From Bacteriovorax sp037444575 (lineage in GTDB: Bacteria > Bdellovibrionota > Bacteriovoracia > Bacteriovoracales > Bacteriovoracaceae), in assembly GCA_037444575.1 (NCBI GenBank), contig JBBIME010000008.1, forward strand, positions 1 through 64,000: 64,000 nucleotides of DNA, given 5' to 3'. The translations under genes and the position numbers were made by a program. The notes below the pieces were generated by a model. The model saw only the letters and a program-made list of their open reading frames with translations, was not told the DNA's origin and made no database searches. Shown in pieces: positions 25,276 to 33,596 of the stretch; positions within the stretch are counted from its first letter, which is position 1, and every line of letters starts with the position of its first letter.

Positions 25276-26197
25276 GATAATGCCATGGGATTTTATTCAA
25301 AAATTTCCAAAAACAATTGATCAGAAAGTTTTCGGTATTCACTCATTTTTAATTGAAGATCCTTATCTTGAACGAGTGCTACTAGATCGTCTTCCTAAAA
25401 ATGAAGTAAAGTTTTCTCTTTATTCAGGGGCAGAATTCACTAGAGATTTTATCGAAGAGCATTTTGTAAATTTATCTTTTTTTTCAAGCTCCGATCATAT
25501 TCTTATTATGAATGCCGAGACTATTCCAAATGGATCTTTGGAATTTCTCTTAGAGACAGACATTGACTGGAGCGAAAGATATCTTCTATTGTTTTCCAAT
25601 AAATCAAACAAACAATTTTCAGAGTTTTCCAAAAATAAAAAAGTTAATGGATTTGAAATAGAGATGCCTCGTTTTTGGGAAGGTCCAAAAATGTGGCAGT
25701 TTTGTCTTGCTGCCAGAGAAATCAGTTTGGATGGAGCTGTTAGTCGCTTTGCTCTTGAGAACTTAGAGCATAATTTTGAATCATTTTTCTTTTTGATAGA
25801 TACTATTAAGATTAATTTCCCTGAGGGGAAGGTTGACCAAAACCTTTTAAGGGAATTGATTAATCGAGAGCGTTTTGATTTTTTTGAATTGATTGAACTT
25901 TTTCACAAGGGGCCAAAATTCTTTTTTTCGGAAGTTTTAAAAAAAGAAATGGACTACGACTGGATGAGGACCTTGAGTGCATTTATGCAAACTCATCTCC
26001 TGAAAATTCTTTACCCCGAGGAAATTCGGGCTAAGGGGAAGCTTTCAAAGTACGATCAGAGTGTTCTTGAAATGAGTCAGAAGCTCAATCGCGATACTGT
26101 GAAGTACTACATGAGTTTATTTGCGGAGCTTGAAATTCTTTCAAAATCGAGTGACGCTTTTTTGATAAATCGGTTGAGATTAGAGAGCATGAAATAA
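25265..26197 (+). CDS. holA: Divergent DNA polymerase III delta subunit (HolA-like)
   Basis: Delta opens the beta sliding clamp as part of the clamp loader. The 310-residue protein has a C-terminal helical half similar in pattern to the delta collar region (REISLDGAVSRFALENLEHN, then LLKILYPEEIRAKGKLSKYDQ) and an N-terminal part with FLIEDPYLERVLLDRLP, like the delta start that fetches substrates. Sequence conservation is weak. The frame extends 21 codons upstream into lptE; the ATG overlapping the lptE stop is used. Its order after lptE supports the call. A strong terminator follows 4 bases after the stop. Confidence 0.6.
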   Translation: MLSKIMPWDFIQKFPKTIDQKVFGIHSFLIEDPYLERVLLDRLPKNEVKFSLYSGAEFTRDFIEEHFVNLSFFSSSDHILIMNAETIPNGSLEFLLETDIDWSERYLLLFSNKSNKQFSEFSKNKKVNGFEIEMPRFWEGPKMWQFCLAAREISLDGAVSRFALENLEHNFESFFFLIDTIKINFPEGKVDQNLLRELINRERFDFFELIELFHKGPKFFFSEVLKKEMDYDWMRTLSAFMQTHLLKILYPEEIRAKGKLSKYDQSVLEMSQKLNRDTVKYYMSLFAELEILSKSSDAFLINRLRLESMK

Positions 26198-26201
26198 AAA
26201 T

Positions 26202-26228
26202 AAAGCCTCCGCATGGAGGCTTTTATTT
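26202..26228. terminator. Bidirectional intrinsic terminator between holA-like and rpsT
   Basis: A 9-bp stem AAAGCCTCC/GGAGGCTTT with loop GCAT has T-rich tails on both strands (TTTTATTTTT downstream, ATTTTTATTT on the minus side). It can end the lptE-holA transcript and the rpsT transcript coming from the other side. Confidence 0.85.
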
Positions 26229-26254
26229 TTAAACTTTCTTATTATTTTAAAAAA

Positions 26255-26518
26255 TTATTTAAGATTGTTAATTTGAGTAGCTAAGCGAGAAGTTCTTCTT
26301 GCAGCTGTAGCTAATTTAATAACTCCAGTTTTTGCAAGTTTTCTAAGTTCAGCTTGAGCATTGCTTAGAAGAGTAGCAGCTTCTTTTTTATCGCCAGCAG
26401 TAATTGCGTCTCTTACTTTTTTAACAGCAGTTTTGCTTTTTGATTCGTTCATTTTGTTCACAAGATTTTTCTTAATATCTTGTTTTGCTCTTTTTTCTGA
26501 TGATTTGTGGTTTGCCAC
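26255..26518 (-). CDS. rpsT: 30S ribosomal protein S20
   Basis: A basic 87-residue protein beginning ANHKSSEKRAKQ, with the Lys/Ala-rich helices of S20 (VRDAITAGDKKEAATLLSNAQ, then KGVI-type basic turn ATAARRTSRLA). It starts with GTG, with AGGAG six bases upstream. It is a single-gene unit with its own promoter and shares the terminator with holA. It is transcribed divergently from the hbd operon. Confidence 0.95.
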   Translation of the reverse strand: MANHKSSEKRAKQDIKKNLVNKMNESKSKTAVKKVRDAITAGDKKEAATLLSNAQAELRKLAKTGVIKLATAARRTSRLATQINNLK

Positions 26519-26539
26519 AATTAACTCCTACCGTTAGAC

Positions 26540-26568
26540 ATTATATCTTTTGCAACTAGCAATTTTAA
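26540..26568 (-). promoter_or_regulatory. Promoter of rpsT
   Basis: On the minus strand a perfect TATAAT (26545-26540) has TTAAAA exactly 17 bases upstream (26568-26563). The start would be near 26533, giving a short leader before the GTG. The Fur-box-like sequence overlaps the -35 end. Confidence 0.55.
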
Positions 26569-26582
26569 TGAGAATCATTTTT
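26564..26582. promoter_or_regulatory. Fur-box-like palindrome between rpsT and hbd
   Basis: TTTAATGAGAATCATTTTT matches the 19-base Fur consensus at 14 positions by eye, including the core AATGA and AATCATT arms. It lies across the rpsT -35 region and about 105 bases before hbd. In AT-rich DNA such matches can occur by chance. Confidence 0.3.
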
Positions 26583-26686
26583 TATTCTAATTTGAAAAAC
26601 TTGGCAAGGTTTTATTTGTGAAACTTAACGCCAGTTTGTATCATATAGCGATTTTACTTATCAAAATTCATTGAGAGAGGTTCAAT

Positions 26687-27541
26687 ATGCAAAATATCCA
26701 ATGTATTGGAATTGTTGGCGCAGGGCAAATGGGAAGAGGGATCGCCCAAGTTGCTGCCATGTCGGGCTACCAAGTCCATGTTTATGACGTTTCTAGTGAG
26801 GGGCTAAAAAAAGGGGTGGAATTTATCCATACTCAAATGAAAAAAGGCCTTGAAAAGGCAAAGTGGGATCAAGCCTTTGTCGATAAAACCATGGGTTTAA
26901 TCACTCCCGTAACTGACTTAACAGCATTTAAAAGTTGCGATCTTCTTATTGAAGCCGCTACTGAAAATAAGACAATTAAATTTGATATTTTTAAAAAACT
27001 AGATGAAGTCGCTAAAGCGGGCGCAATTCTAGCGACAAACACTTCATCAATTTCAATCACTGAAATTGCAGCAGTTACAAAGCGTCCAAGCTTGGTGGCC
27101 GGTATGCACTTTATGAATCCAGTTCCCGTTATGAAGCTGGTTGAAGGAATTAGAGGGCTTGAGACAAGTGATGAAACTTTTAACACCGTTGCAGCAGTTG
27201 CTGAGAAAATGGGAAAAGTTTTTGTTCGCGCTAATGATGTTCCAGGATTTGCCGTTAATAGAATTCTTATGCCAATGATTAACGAAGCTGTTTATGCTCT
27301 TTATGAAGGTGTAGCGAGTATTCAAGACATCGATCAAGCAATGAAGCTAGGAACGAATCAGCCAATGGGTCCTCTAGAGCTCGCGGACTTTATCGGACTT
27401 GATACATGTCTAGCGATTATGGATGTTTTACATGAAGGATTAGGGGATACGAAATATCGTCCATGTCCACTTTTGAAAAAATATGTTTTAGCAGGAAGAA
27501 TGGGACGCAAATCAGGAAGAGGGTTTTATGAATATAAATAG
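26687..27541 (+). CDS. hbd: 3-hydroxybutyryl-CoA dehydrogenase
   Basis: Oxidises or reduces 3-hydroxyacyl-CoA with NAD(P). The 284-residue length is that of the single-domain Hbd/PaaH type. Landmarks: IGIVGAGQMGRGIAQ (cofactor loop GxGxxG at 11-16), the catalytic His in GMHFMNPVPVMKLVEG, PGFAVNRIL with the conserved Asn-Arg, and TNQPMGPLELADFIGLD. The stop overlaps the crotonase start by 14 bases. With crotonase and acyl-CoA dehydrogenase it forms a three-step short-chain beta-oxidation row. Confidence 0.95.
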   Translation: MQNIQCIGIVGAGQMGRGIAQVAAMSGYQVHVYDVSSEGLKKGVEFIHTQMKKGLEKAKWDQAFVDKTMGLITPVTDLTAFKSCDLLIEAATENKTIKFDIFKKLDEVAKAGAILATNTSSISITEIAAVTKRPSLVAGMHFMNPVPVMKLVEGIRGLETSDETFNTVAAVAEKMGKVFVRANDVPGFAVNRILMPMINEAVYALYEGVASIQDIDQAMKLGTNQPMGPLELADFIGLDTCLAIMDVLHEGLGDTKYRPCPLLKKYVLAGRMGRKSGRGFYEYK

Positions 27542-28331
27542 ACAATGGAATACATTAAAAGTTGAAGTTGCAAATCATTTCGCAACAATCACGATCAATC
27601 GCCCAAGCAAATTGAATGCTCTTAATATAGAACTATTAGGAGAGTTAAAAGAGCTTTTAATTGAAATGCAAAAGGATGAAGGTTTTTCGATTAAGGGAGT
27701 GATTGTTACAGGAGAAGGTGAGAAGGCCTTTATCGCTGGAGCTGATATCGCTGAAATGAGTGATATGACTCCAAGTGATGCCTATACTTTTGGTCAACTC
27801 GGCCAACAAGTAACAGTTCTTTTTGAAACACTTCACGTTCCAGTTATTGCTTGTGTTAACGGCTTTGCTCTTGGTGGAGGATGTGAAATTGCTATGAGTT
27901 GTGATTTTATCTACGCCACAGCGAACTCTCTTTTTGGCCAACCAGAAGTAAAGCTTGGGTTGATTCCAGGATTTGGAGGAACTCAACGCCTCGCTAAGCT
28001 AGTAGGAAGAAATCATGCAAAGGAAATTATTTATACAGGTAGAAATGTTAGCGCAACAGAAGCCCGAGAAATGGGTCTTGTGCTTAAAGTTTTTCCTGCA
28101 AAAGAGCAGATGATGGAAGAAGCATTCAAGACACTTAAGGCCATAAGCCATAATTCCTCATTTGCTGTTTCAATTGCTAAAAAAGTTATGAACGAAGGTA
28201 TTGACTTAACTACTACTGAAGGATTACAGCTAGAAAAGAGACAATTCTCTGCAATATTTTCTTCAGAGGATATGCGCGAAGGAACTAAGGCCTTTACTGA
28301 AAAACGAGCACCACAATTTAAAGGAAAGTAA
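27528..28331 (+). CDS. Enoyl-CoA hydratase (crotonase family)
   Basis: Adds water across 2-enoyl-CoA. The 267-residue crotonase fold protein has the oxyanion-hole region FIAGADIAEMSDM and the two catalytic glutamates in GFALGGGCEIAMSCDF and GQPEVKLGLIPGFGGTQRL. It ends with EKRAPQFKGK, the usual C-terminus. It lies between hbd and the acyl-CoA dehydrogenase with an overlap on one side and 10 bases on the other. Confidence 0.93.
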   Translation: MNINRQWNTLKVEVANHFATITINRPSKLNALNIELLGELKELLIEMQKDEGFSIKGVIVTGEGEKAFIAGADIAEMSDMTPSDAYTFGQLGQQVTVLFETLHVPVIACVNGFALGGGCEIAMSCDFIYATANSLFGQPEVKLGLIPGFGGTQRLAKLVGRNHAKEIIYTGRNVSATEAREMGLVLKVFPAKEQMMEEAFKTLKAISHNSSFAVSIAKKVMNEGIDLTTTEGLQLEKRQFSAIFSSEDMREGTKAFTEKRAPQFKGK

Positions 28332-28341
28332 GGAATAATCC

Positions 28342-29487
28342 ATGCAGTCAATTTTTGAAGCACAATACAAAGAAATTCGAGACATGGTCTCAAAATTTAC
28401 CGACTCTGAAGTGGCCCCATTGGCCCAGCAGATTGATCACGATGGAAAAATTCCAGATGATCTTGTTAACAAGCTTTTTGAAAATGGTTTCATGGGATCG
28501 TATGTTCCTGAAAATTACGGTGGAGCGGGAATGGATTATTCCTCTTACGCCATTATAGTCGAAGAAATTTCCAGAGGCTGTGCTTCTACCGGAGTTTTAA
28601 TTTCTGCCCACACTTCTCTGTGTACATGGCCGATTTTGGCTTATGGATCTGAAGAGCAAAAACAAAAATATCTTCCAGGACTGGCTTCTGGTGGAGTGAT
28701 TGGATGCTTCTGTTTGTCCGAACCAAACGCTGGATCAGATCCTGGAACACTTGCAACATTTGCTGAAGATAAAGGCGACTATTACGAAATTTCTGGGACT
28801 AAAAATTTTATCACTAATGGAAAAGATGCAGGAATTGCTCTTGTTCTAGCAAAGACGACAAAGACTAACGATCACAAAGGGATTACTGCGTTTATTGTTG
28901 AGACGTCTACCTCGGGATTTAAAGTTCAAAAACTTGAAGATAAACTAGGGATTAAAGGGTCATCAACTGCTCAAATCTGGCTAGATAAAGTAAAAGTTCC
29001 TAAGTCCAATGTTTTAGGTGAAGTTGGAAAAGGATTTAGAATTGCTCTTTCAACTCTTGATGGTGGACGTATCGGTATTGCAGCTCAGGCCTTAGGTATT
29101 GGAGAAGCAGCTTTTAGATATGCAAAAAAGTACTCTAAAGAACGCGTGCAATTTGGAAAACCTATTTCAGAACTTCAGGCCATTCAGTTTAAACTTGCAG
29201 ACATGTCTACGAAGCTAGCGGCAGCTAGACTTCTTATAATGAATGCTAGTTATTTAAAAGATAATGCATTCCCATACACAAAAGAGGCAGCTCAAGCGAA
29301 GCTTTTTGCCAGTGAAGCAGCTATGGAAATTACGACTCAGGCCATTCAAGTTTTGGGTGGAAATGGATATACCAAAGAATATCCAGTTGAGCGCCATTTT
29401 AGAGACGCTAAAATCACTGAGATTTATGAGGGGACATCTGAAATACAGAGAATTGTTATTGCCGCCAATGAGTTAAAAGAGCTATAA
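28342..29487 (+). CDS. Short-chain acyl-CoA dehydrogenase (butyryl-CoA type)
   Basis: A FAD enzyme that makes the 2,3 double bond of acyl-CoA. In 381 residues it shows FCLSEPNAGSDPGT, TKNFITNGKDA, LGIKGSSTAQIWLD, the RVQFGKPISELQAIQFKLADM helix, QVLGGNGYTKEYPVERHFRDAKITEIYEGTSEIQR in separate blocks, with the base Glu in YEGTSEI, typical of short/butyryl-chain enzymes. Adjacent hbd and crotonase genes support a short-chain role. It is the last gene of that operon; the H1-like gene follows after 61 bases. Confidence 0.93.
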   Translation: MQSIFEAQYKEIRDMVSKFTDSEVAPLAQQIDHDGKIPDDLVNKLFENGFMGSYVPENYGGAGMDYSSYAIIVEEISRGCASTGVLISAHTSLCTWPILAYGSEEQKQKYLPGLASGGVIGCFCLSEPNAGSDPGTLATFAEDKGDYYEISGTKNFITNGKDAGIALVLAKTTKTNDHKGITAFIVETSTSGFKVQKLEDKLGIKGSSTAQIWLDKVKVPKSNVLGEVGKGFRIALSTLDGGRIGIAAQALGIGEAAFRYAKKYSKERVQFGKPISELQAIQFKLADMSTKLAAARLLIMNASYLKDNAFPYTKEAAQAKLFASEAAMEITTQAIQVLGGNGYTKEYPVERHFRDAKITEIYEGTSEIQRIVIAANELKEL

Positions 29488-29548
29488 GCTTGACTTGATT
29501 TAACGCGAAGGTATTTAATTGATAAAAAAAATTTTGGAGAATTTAGGT

Positions 29549-30742
29549 ATGAAGAAGCCTGCAAAACCAGCAAGCAAAAAAGCTGTGCCAGCAAAAAAAG
29601 CGGCACCCGCTAAACCAGCTAAAAAAGCGGCACCAGCAAAACCTGTTAAAAAAGCTGTGCCAGCTAAAAAAGCAGCACCTGCTAAGCCTGCTGCTAAGAA
29701 AGTTGTAGCGAAGCCAGCTCCTAAAGCAAAACCTGCGGCTGCGCCTAAAGCAAAAGCTCCTCAAAAAAATATTCAGAAGAAAATTCAGGAAAAAATACAA
29801 GCTTCTAAAAAAGCAGTAGCTATTAAAGCAGCTAAAAAAGAAGCTGCTATTAAAAAAGGTCTGGTAAAAAAACCAGCACCAGCGATGACTAAGGCAGCAA
29901 AAGCTCCTGTTGCTCCTGCTAAAGTTGATTTAAAGACGACAAAAAAAGCAGAAGTGCAAAAAGCAACTCCTAAAAAAGAAGCTCCAAAAGCAGCGCCTGC
30001 TCTATCAAAAGCAGAAGAGAAAGCTGCTAAAAAAGCGGCACTTCTTGAAGAGAAGGCAGCAAAAAAATTATCTAAGAAAGAAGAAAAAGAAGCTCTAAAA
30101 GCAAAAGGCAAAAAAGCTTTAAGCTTTGAAGAAGAAATGGAAGAAGAAGCTTCTAAATCTCGTCGTGATGAAGATGAGGAAGATGATTTTGAAGATCTCG
30201 CTCCTAAAAAAGTTAAAATGACTTTTGATGAAGATATCGAAGAAGAAATTATTCCAGTAAGAAAAAAAGGAAAAGCTGGATTAGATGACGATGTTAAAGA
30301 AAATCTAGCTGAAGAAATTTTAGCCTTGGCCGAAGATTTCTCAATTGACGACGTTTTTGCTTCAATTCGAAATATGAGCCTCTTTAAAATTGAATCTGAT
30401 GAGTGTGTGGTTAGAGGTTGTGATAACCCTGCTACAACTAGCGGATATTGTCGTTACCACTATATTAAACTTTGGAAAGACGTTAAGAAAAAAGAGCTTA
30501 TTCTTTCTGAAGGAAGACTTGCTAAAATCATTGAGGAACTTGTTCGCAAGTATCCAATGAAATATATCGAAACAATTATTCACGATCTAGCAGATGATAA
30601 AGCATTTAATCATGTGCTTAAAGATCTCGACATCGAAACAGATGAAGCAGAAATCGATGCATTTGATGATGATGAATTAATTGATGATGATCAAGATATT
30701 GCTTTTGAGACTAAAGTCGTTAAACCTTCATTTGAAGATTAA
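29549..30742 (+). CDS. Histone-H1-like Lys/Ala/Pro-rich protein with a C-terminal zinc-binding-type domain
   Basis: A 397-residue protein in three parts. Residues 1 to about 190 are Lys/Ala/Pro repeats (PAKKAAPAKP, KAAPAKPVKK), like histone H1 tails that bind DNA or RNA. An acidic middle follows (EEEMEEEASKSRRDEDEEDDFED). The C-terminal domain has a C-x4-C-x9-C-x2-H cluster (Cys286, Cys291, Cys301, His304; CDNPATTSGYCRYHY) and helices rich in charged residues. The frame opens with TTG at 29519, but the ATG at 29549 has GGAG eight bases before it. A strong terminator follows. The repeats make the DNA prone to slippage. Function unknown; a nucleoid role is an inference. Confidence 0.75.
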   Translation: MKKPAKPASKKAVPAKKAAPAKPAKKAAPAKPVKKAVPAKKAAPAKPAAKKVVAKPAPKAKPAAAPKAKAPQKNIQKKIQEKIQASKKAVAIKAAKKEAAIKKGLVKKPAPAMTKAAKAPVAPAKVDLKTTKKAEVQKATPKKEAPKAAPALSKAEEKAAKKAALLEEKAAKKLSKKEEKEALKAKGKKALSFEEEMEEEASKSRRDEDEEDDFEDLAPKKVKMTFDEDIEEEIIPVRKKGKAGLDDDVKENLAEEILALAEDFSIDDVFASIRNMSLFKIESDECVVRGCDNPATTSGYCRYHYIKLWKDVKKKELILSEGRLAKIIEELVRKYPMKYIETIIHDLADDKAFNHVLKDLDIETDEAEIDAFDDDELIDDDQDIAFETKVVKPSFED

Positions 30743-30748
30743 AATAAA

Positions 30749-30778
30749 AAAGGCTCCGAAAGGAGCCTTTTTTTTTGC
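30749..30778 (+). terminator. Intrinsic terminator after the H1-like gene
   Basis: A 9-bp stem AAAGGCTCC/GGAGCCTTT with a GAAA tetraloop runs straight into a T tract. It is one of the strongest terminators in the window; a reverse function is possible for the convergent gene at 30792 because the opposite strand also ends in T-rich sequence. Confidence 0.9.
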
Positions 30779-30791
30779 TTATTTTTTTTAA

Positions 30792-31250
30792 TTATTCGCC
30801 TAATAACAGATTGGCCTGTATTGAAAGACCTACATTTTCTCTGGTCACTTTGTAGAAAATCTTTTGTTTTGAGAATTCTGTTTCTTCCCAATCTAAAACA
30901 TAGTCCTCAAAAATTTCATCTTCCGATAATTCCTGCTCAATGTTTGCAAAATAGGTGTCAAAGAAAACACCTGCACTATCAAACATTGTATCCATAAGTT
31001 TGTCAGTTTCAGTTGTCGAAGAGAGGTCCGCCGATACAAAGAGTGAGATTGGAGCTTCGTACTGATCAAGTCCGACATAAGAGATGATAAGTAAAACTTC
31101 ACTCGGGTATGAAAATCCATAAACCTCAAATGTTTTGTCGCTATCTAGGCACTTATCGCCATAAATATTTAGAAGAATTTGCTTTAAACTCTCTGCCCAA
31201 TCTTTAGGAAAAAGCACTGCAGGAATATCGTGATTAAGTCTAGAAAACAT
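30792..31250 (-). CDS. Hypothetical acidic protein, 152 residues
   Basis: No family is recognised. The protein is soluble and acidic, without signal peptide or membrane helices. It alternates strands (VYGFSYPSEVLLIISYVGL, ISLFVSADL) and helices, and the C-terminal part repeats strand patterns (KQKIFYKVTRENVGLSIQANL). The shape is a small alpha/beta protein, perhaps a chaperone-like or regulatory partner, but no role is proposed. It is a lone gene, convergent with the H1-like gene and divergent from the thiolase. Confidence 0.6.
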   Translation of the reverse strand: MFSRLNHDIPAVLFPKDWAESLKQILLNIYGDKCLDSDKTFEVYGFSYPSEVLLIISYVGLDQYEAPISLFVSADLSSTTETDKLMDTMFDSAGVFFDTYFANIEQELSEDEIFEDYVLDWEETEFSKQKIFYKVTRENVGLSIQANLLLGE

Positions 31251-31362
31251 AGCAACCTCATTTGTTTTGGTTCTTAGGTATAACTAAAAAATGCTCTGTT
31301 TGCAACGAGTGATGAGTGTGGTCTAATATTTCCAATTAAAATTCTCAAAGGAAAAGGTGTTT

Positions 31363-32520
31363 ATGAGCGTTTATATTCTCTCTGGTGCGCGCACTCCAAA
31401 TGGAAGTTTTTTAGGTTCACTATCAGGCGTTTCTGCTCCAAAACTTGGTGCGGTAGCAATTGAAGCTGCTTTGAAAAAAGCAGAGATCAATCCTTCACAG
31501 GTTGATGAAGTTTTCATGGGGAATGTTGTAACTGCAGGAGTTGGTCAGGCTCCAGCTCGCCAAGCTGCGATCTTTGCAGGTCTTCCAGAATCAGTCCCAT
31601 GTACAACACTTAATAAAGTTTGTGGTTCAGGATTAAAAACAATTATCACTGGAGCTCAAACAATCCTCGCTGGAGATAATAAACTTGTTGTTGCCGGTGG
31701 TATGGAGAATATGTCGATGGCCCCACATCTTTTGATGAATTCTAGAAATGGAATTAAGTTTGGGGAAGCAGCGATGAAAGATTCTATGCAATGGGATGGA
31801 TTGTGGGATGTTTATACAAACAGAGCAATGGGAAATTGTGCTGAAGAAACGGCTGCAAAATGTTCCAATCGCGAAGAGCAAGATGCTTTTTCAATTGAAT
31901 CATTCAAGCGCGCTCAAGCGGCCATTAAAGATGGAATCTTTAACTCGGAAATAGCTGCTGTGACAATTAAAGGTCCAAAAGGGGACACGGTTGTTTCTAC
32001 GGATGAAGGTCCGGGCAAAGCAAACTTTGAAAAAATGCCAACTTTGAAACCCGCATTTGAAAAAAATGGAACAATCACTGCAGCGAATGCTTCAACTATT
32101 AACGATGGAGCAGCTGCAATCGTTTTAGGTGGAGAAGAGTATAAGTCTCAAGCAAAATTTAAAATTGTAAGCTACGCTAGTCACGCTCAAAACCCATCAA
32201 CATTTGCTACAGCTCCAATCGAAGCAATGAAGAAAGCATTAACGAAAGCGAACCTAAAACTTGAGCAAATTGATTTGTTTGAAATTAATGAAGCTTTTGC
32301 AGTAGTTGCACTGGCCGCTATGAAAGAGTTAAAATTAGATCATAACAAAGTCAATATTTACGGTGGAGGAGTGAGCTTAGGACACCCAATCGGATGTAGC
32401 GGAACCAGAATTGTTGTGACATTGATGACAGCAATGGAAAATAAAAAATCAAAATATGGTATGGCTTCAATTTGTATTGGTGGTGGAGAGGCACTCTCGC
32501 TTATAATAGAAAGACTATAA
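31363..32520 (+). CDS. Acetyl-CoA acetyltransferase (thiolase)
   Basis: Joins or cleaves acyl-CoA at the beta-keto position. The 385-residue protein has the nucleophilic Cys87 in TTLNKVCGSGLK, the catalytic His in GVSLGHPIGCSGTRI, the NEAFAVVAL motif and the second Cys in SICIGGGEAL, all typical of degradative or biosynthetic thiolase II. The frame opens at a GTG two codons earlier; the ATG at 31363 is preferred because the family starts there. It completes the beta-oxidation set with hbd, crotonase and acyl-CoA dehydrogenase 2-5 kb away, and is followed by the cNMP-binding protein. Confidence 0.93.
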   Translation: MSVYILSGARTPNGSFLGSLSGVSAPKLGAVAIEAALKKAEINPSQVDEVFMGNVVTAGVGQAPARQAAIFAGLPESVPCTTLNKVCGSGLKTIITGAQTILAGDNKLVVAGGMENMSMAPHLLMNSRNGIKFGEAAMKDSMQWDGLWDVYTNRAMGNCAEETAAKCSNREEQDAFSIESFKRAQAAIKDGIFNSEIAAVTIKGPKGDTVVSTDEGPGKANFEKMPTLKPAFEKNGTITAANASTINDGAAAIVLGGEEYKSQAKFKIVSYASHAQNPSTFATAPIEAMKKALTKANLKLEQIDLFEINEAFAVVALAAMKELKLDHNKVNIYGGGVSLGHPIGCSGTRIVVTLMTAMENKKSKYGMASICIGGGEALSLIIERL

Positions 32521-32546
32521 GATCAAAAAATTTAGAAGGATTCTAA

Positions 32547-33596
32547 ATGACAGCAGCACCAGCTTCGACTCAAAAAAAGTCCGGTATCAAGGTTTTACAA
32601 CCTGGAGAAGTTCTCTTTAATGAAGGGGATGCTGCTGTCTCAATGTACATTATTCAAAAAGGGCAATTGAGACTTTATCGTCCGAAAGGAAAAGGATTCA
32701 TTGAACTCGCCGTTCTTAGAACTGGCGAGATGCTTGGTGAGATGTCTTACTTTGATCCTGATTCAAAAAGAAGAAGTGCTTCGGCAGCTGCTATTACTCA
32801 CACTGAAGTTATAGAGATTTCTTTTGCAGCACTTGAAAAAACCATGACGTCATTAAACCCGTGGTTTAAAACTTTAATCAATACACTTGCTGAGCGATTA
32901 AGAAAATCCAACGAGAAGGTAAAGGCCTTCGAGAATAATTCAATTGGATTTTCTGGAGAGTTTAAATTTTTTCAATCGGCAGATGTTGTAAAAATTCTTT
33001 CAATTCTTTTCTTAACGTTTAGAAGTCTTGCTGAAAACAAAGAAGGCAAATGGGTTTTACACATGAGTAAACTCAAAACGTATGCCATTGATATTTTCAA
33101 CGTGAATGAAGCCAAATTAGAAGAATTCATTCAACTTCTGATAACAGAAAAAATTATTGAAGTAGCAGCAGATGAAGATGGATCTCCTAAAAATTTAATT
33201 ATCAAAGAACCTGAGACATTTAGAATTTTCCAAGTGTTTTTTAATACTCAACGATCAATGAAAGACGATAGAAAACTTATCATCTCTAACAAGTGTGAAA
33301 AGTTTTTGATTAAAGTATTAGAGACAGTTGAAGGCCAAGAAGCGATAGATGGAAAAATTGAAGTAGATCTTTCGGCCATCGTTAATCATTTCAAAGAATA
33401 CAATCTCGGAATCGCTCTCGACGATTTTCAAGGTGCTAAAAACGCTAAGTTTTGTGGCGAATATAAGATGGAAGATAACGGTAGAGTAACCACCGTTATT
33501 AATCTTGATTATCTAAAGAGAATGTTTCCTGTCATTCGTTTTATGAATGCCCTTAATCGTGTTAACGATGCAAAGGCACAACAACAAGCTCGTTAG
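32547..33596 (+). CDS. Cyclic-nucleotide-binding-domain protein with unknown C-terminal half
   Basis: A 349-residue protein. Residues about 12-125 form a CRP-type cNMP-binding domain: LQPGEVLFNEGDAAVSMYIIQKGQ, LAVLRTGEMLGEMSYFD and the phosphate-binding region DSKRRSASAAA. The long helix after it (TLAERLRKSNEKV) is present, but no helix-turn-helix of CRP/FNR is seen; the last 200 residues are mostly helical with no recognised domain. So it is a sensor rather than a normal regulator, and could respond to cAMP, c-di-GMP-like or other ligands. Start has AAGGA six bases upstream. It overlaps by four bases the 3' end of a convergent gene. Confidence 0.8.
   Translation: MTAAPASTQKKSGIKVLQPGEVLFNEGDAAVSMYIIQKGQLRLYRPKGKGFIELAVLRTGEMLGEMSYFDPDSKRRSASAAAITHTEVIEISFAALEKTMTSLNPWFKTLINTLAERLRKSNEKVKAFENNSIGFSGEFKFFQSADVVKILSILFLTFRSLAENKEGKWVLHMSKLKTYAIDIFNVNEAKLEEFIQLLITEKIIEVAADEDGSPKNLIIKEPETFRIFQVFFNTQRSMKDDRKLIISNKCEKFLIKVLETVEGQEAIDGKIEVDLSAIVNHFKEYNLGIALDDFQGAKNAKFCGEYKMEDNGRVTTVINLDYLKRMFPVIRFMNALNRVNDAKAQQQAR

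Noticed and set aside
29543..30111. Long minus-strand frames opposite the H1-like gene
   Set aside because: They are shadows of the Lys/Ala repeats, giving Phe/Arg/Cys-rich nonsense.
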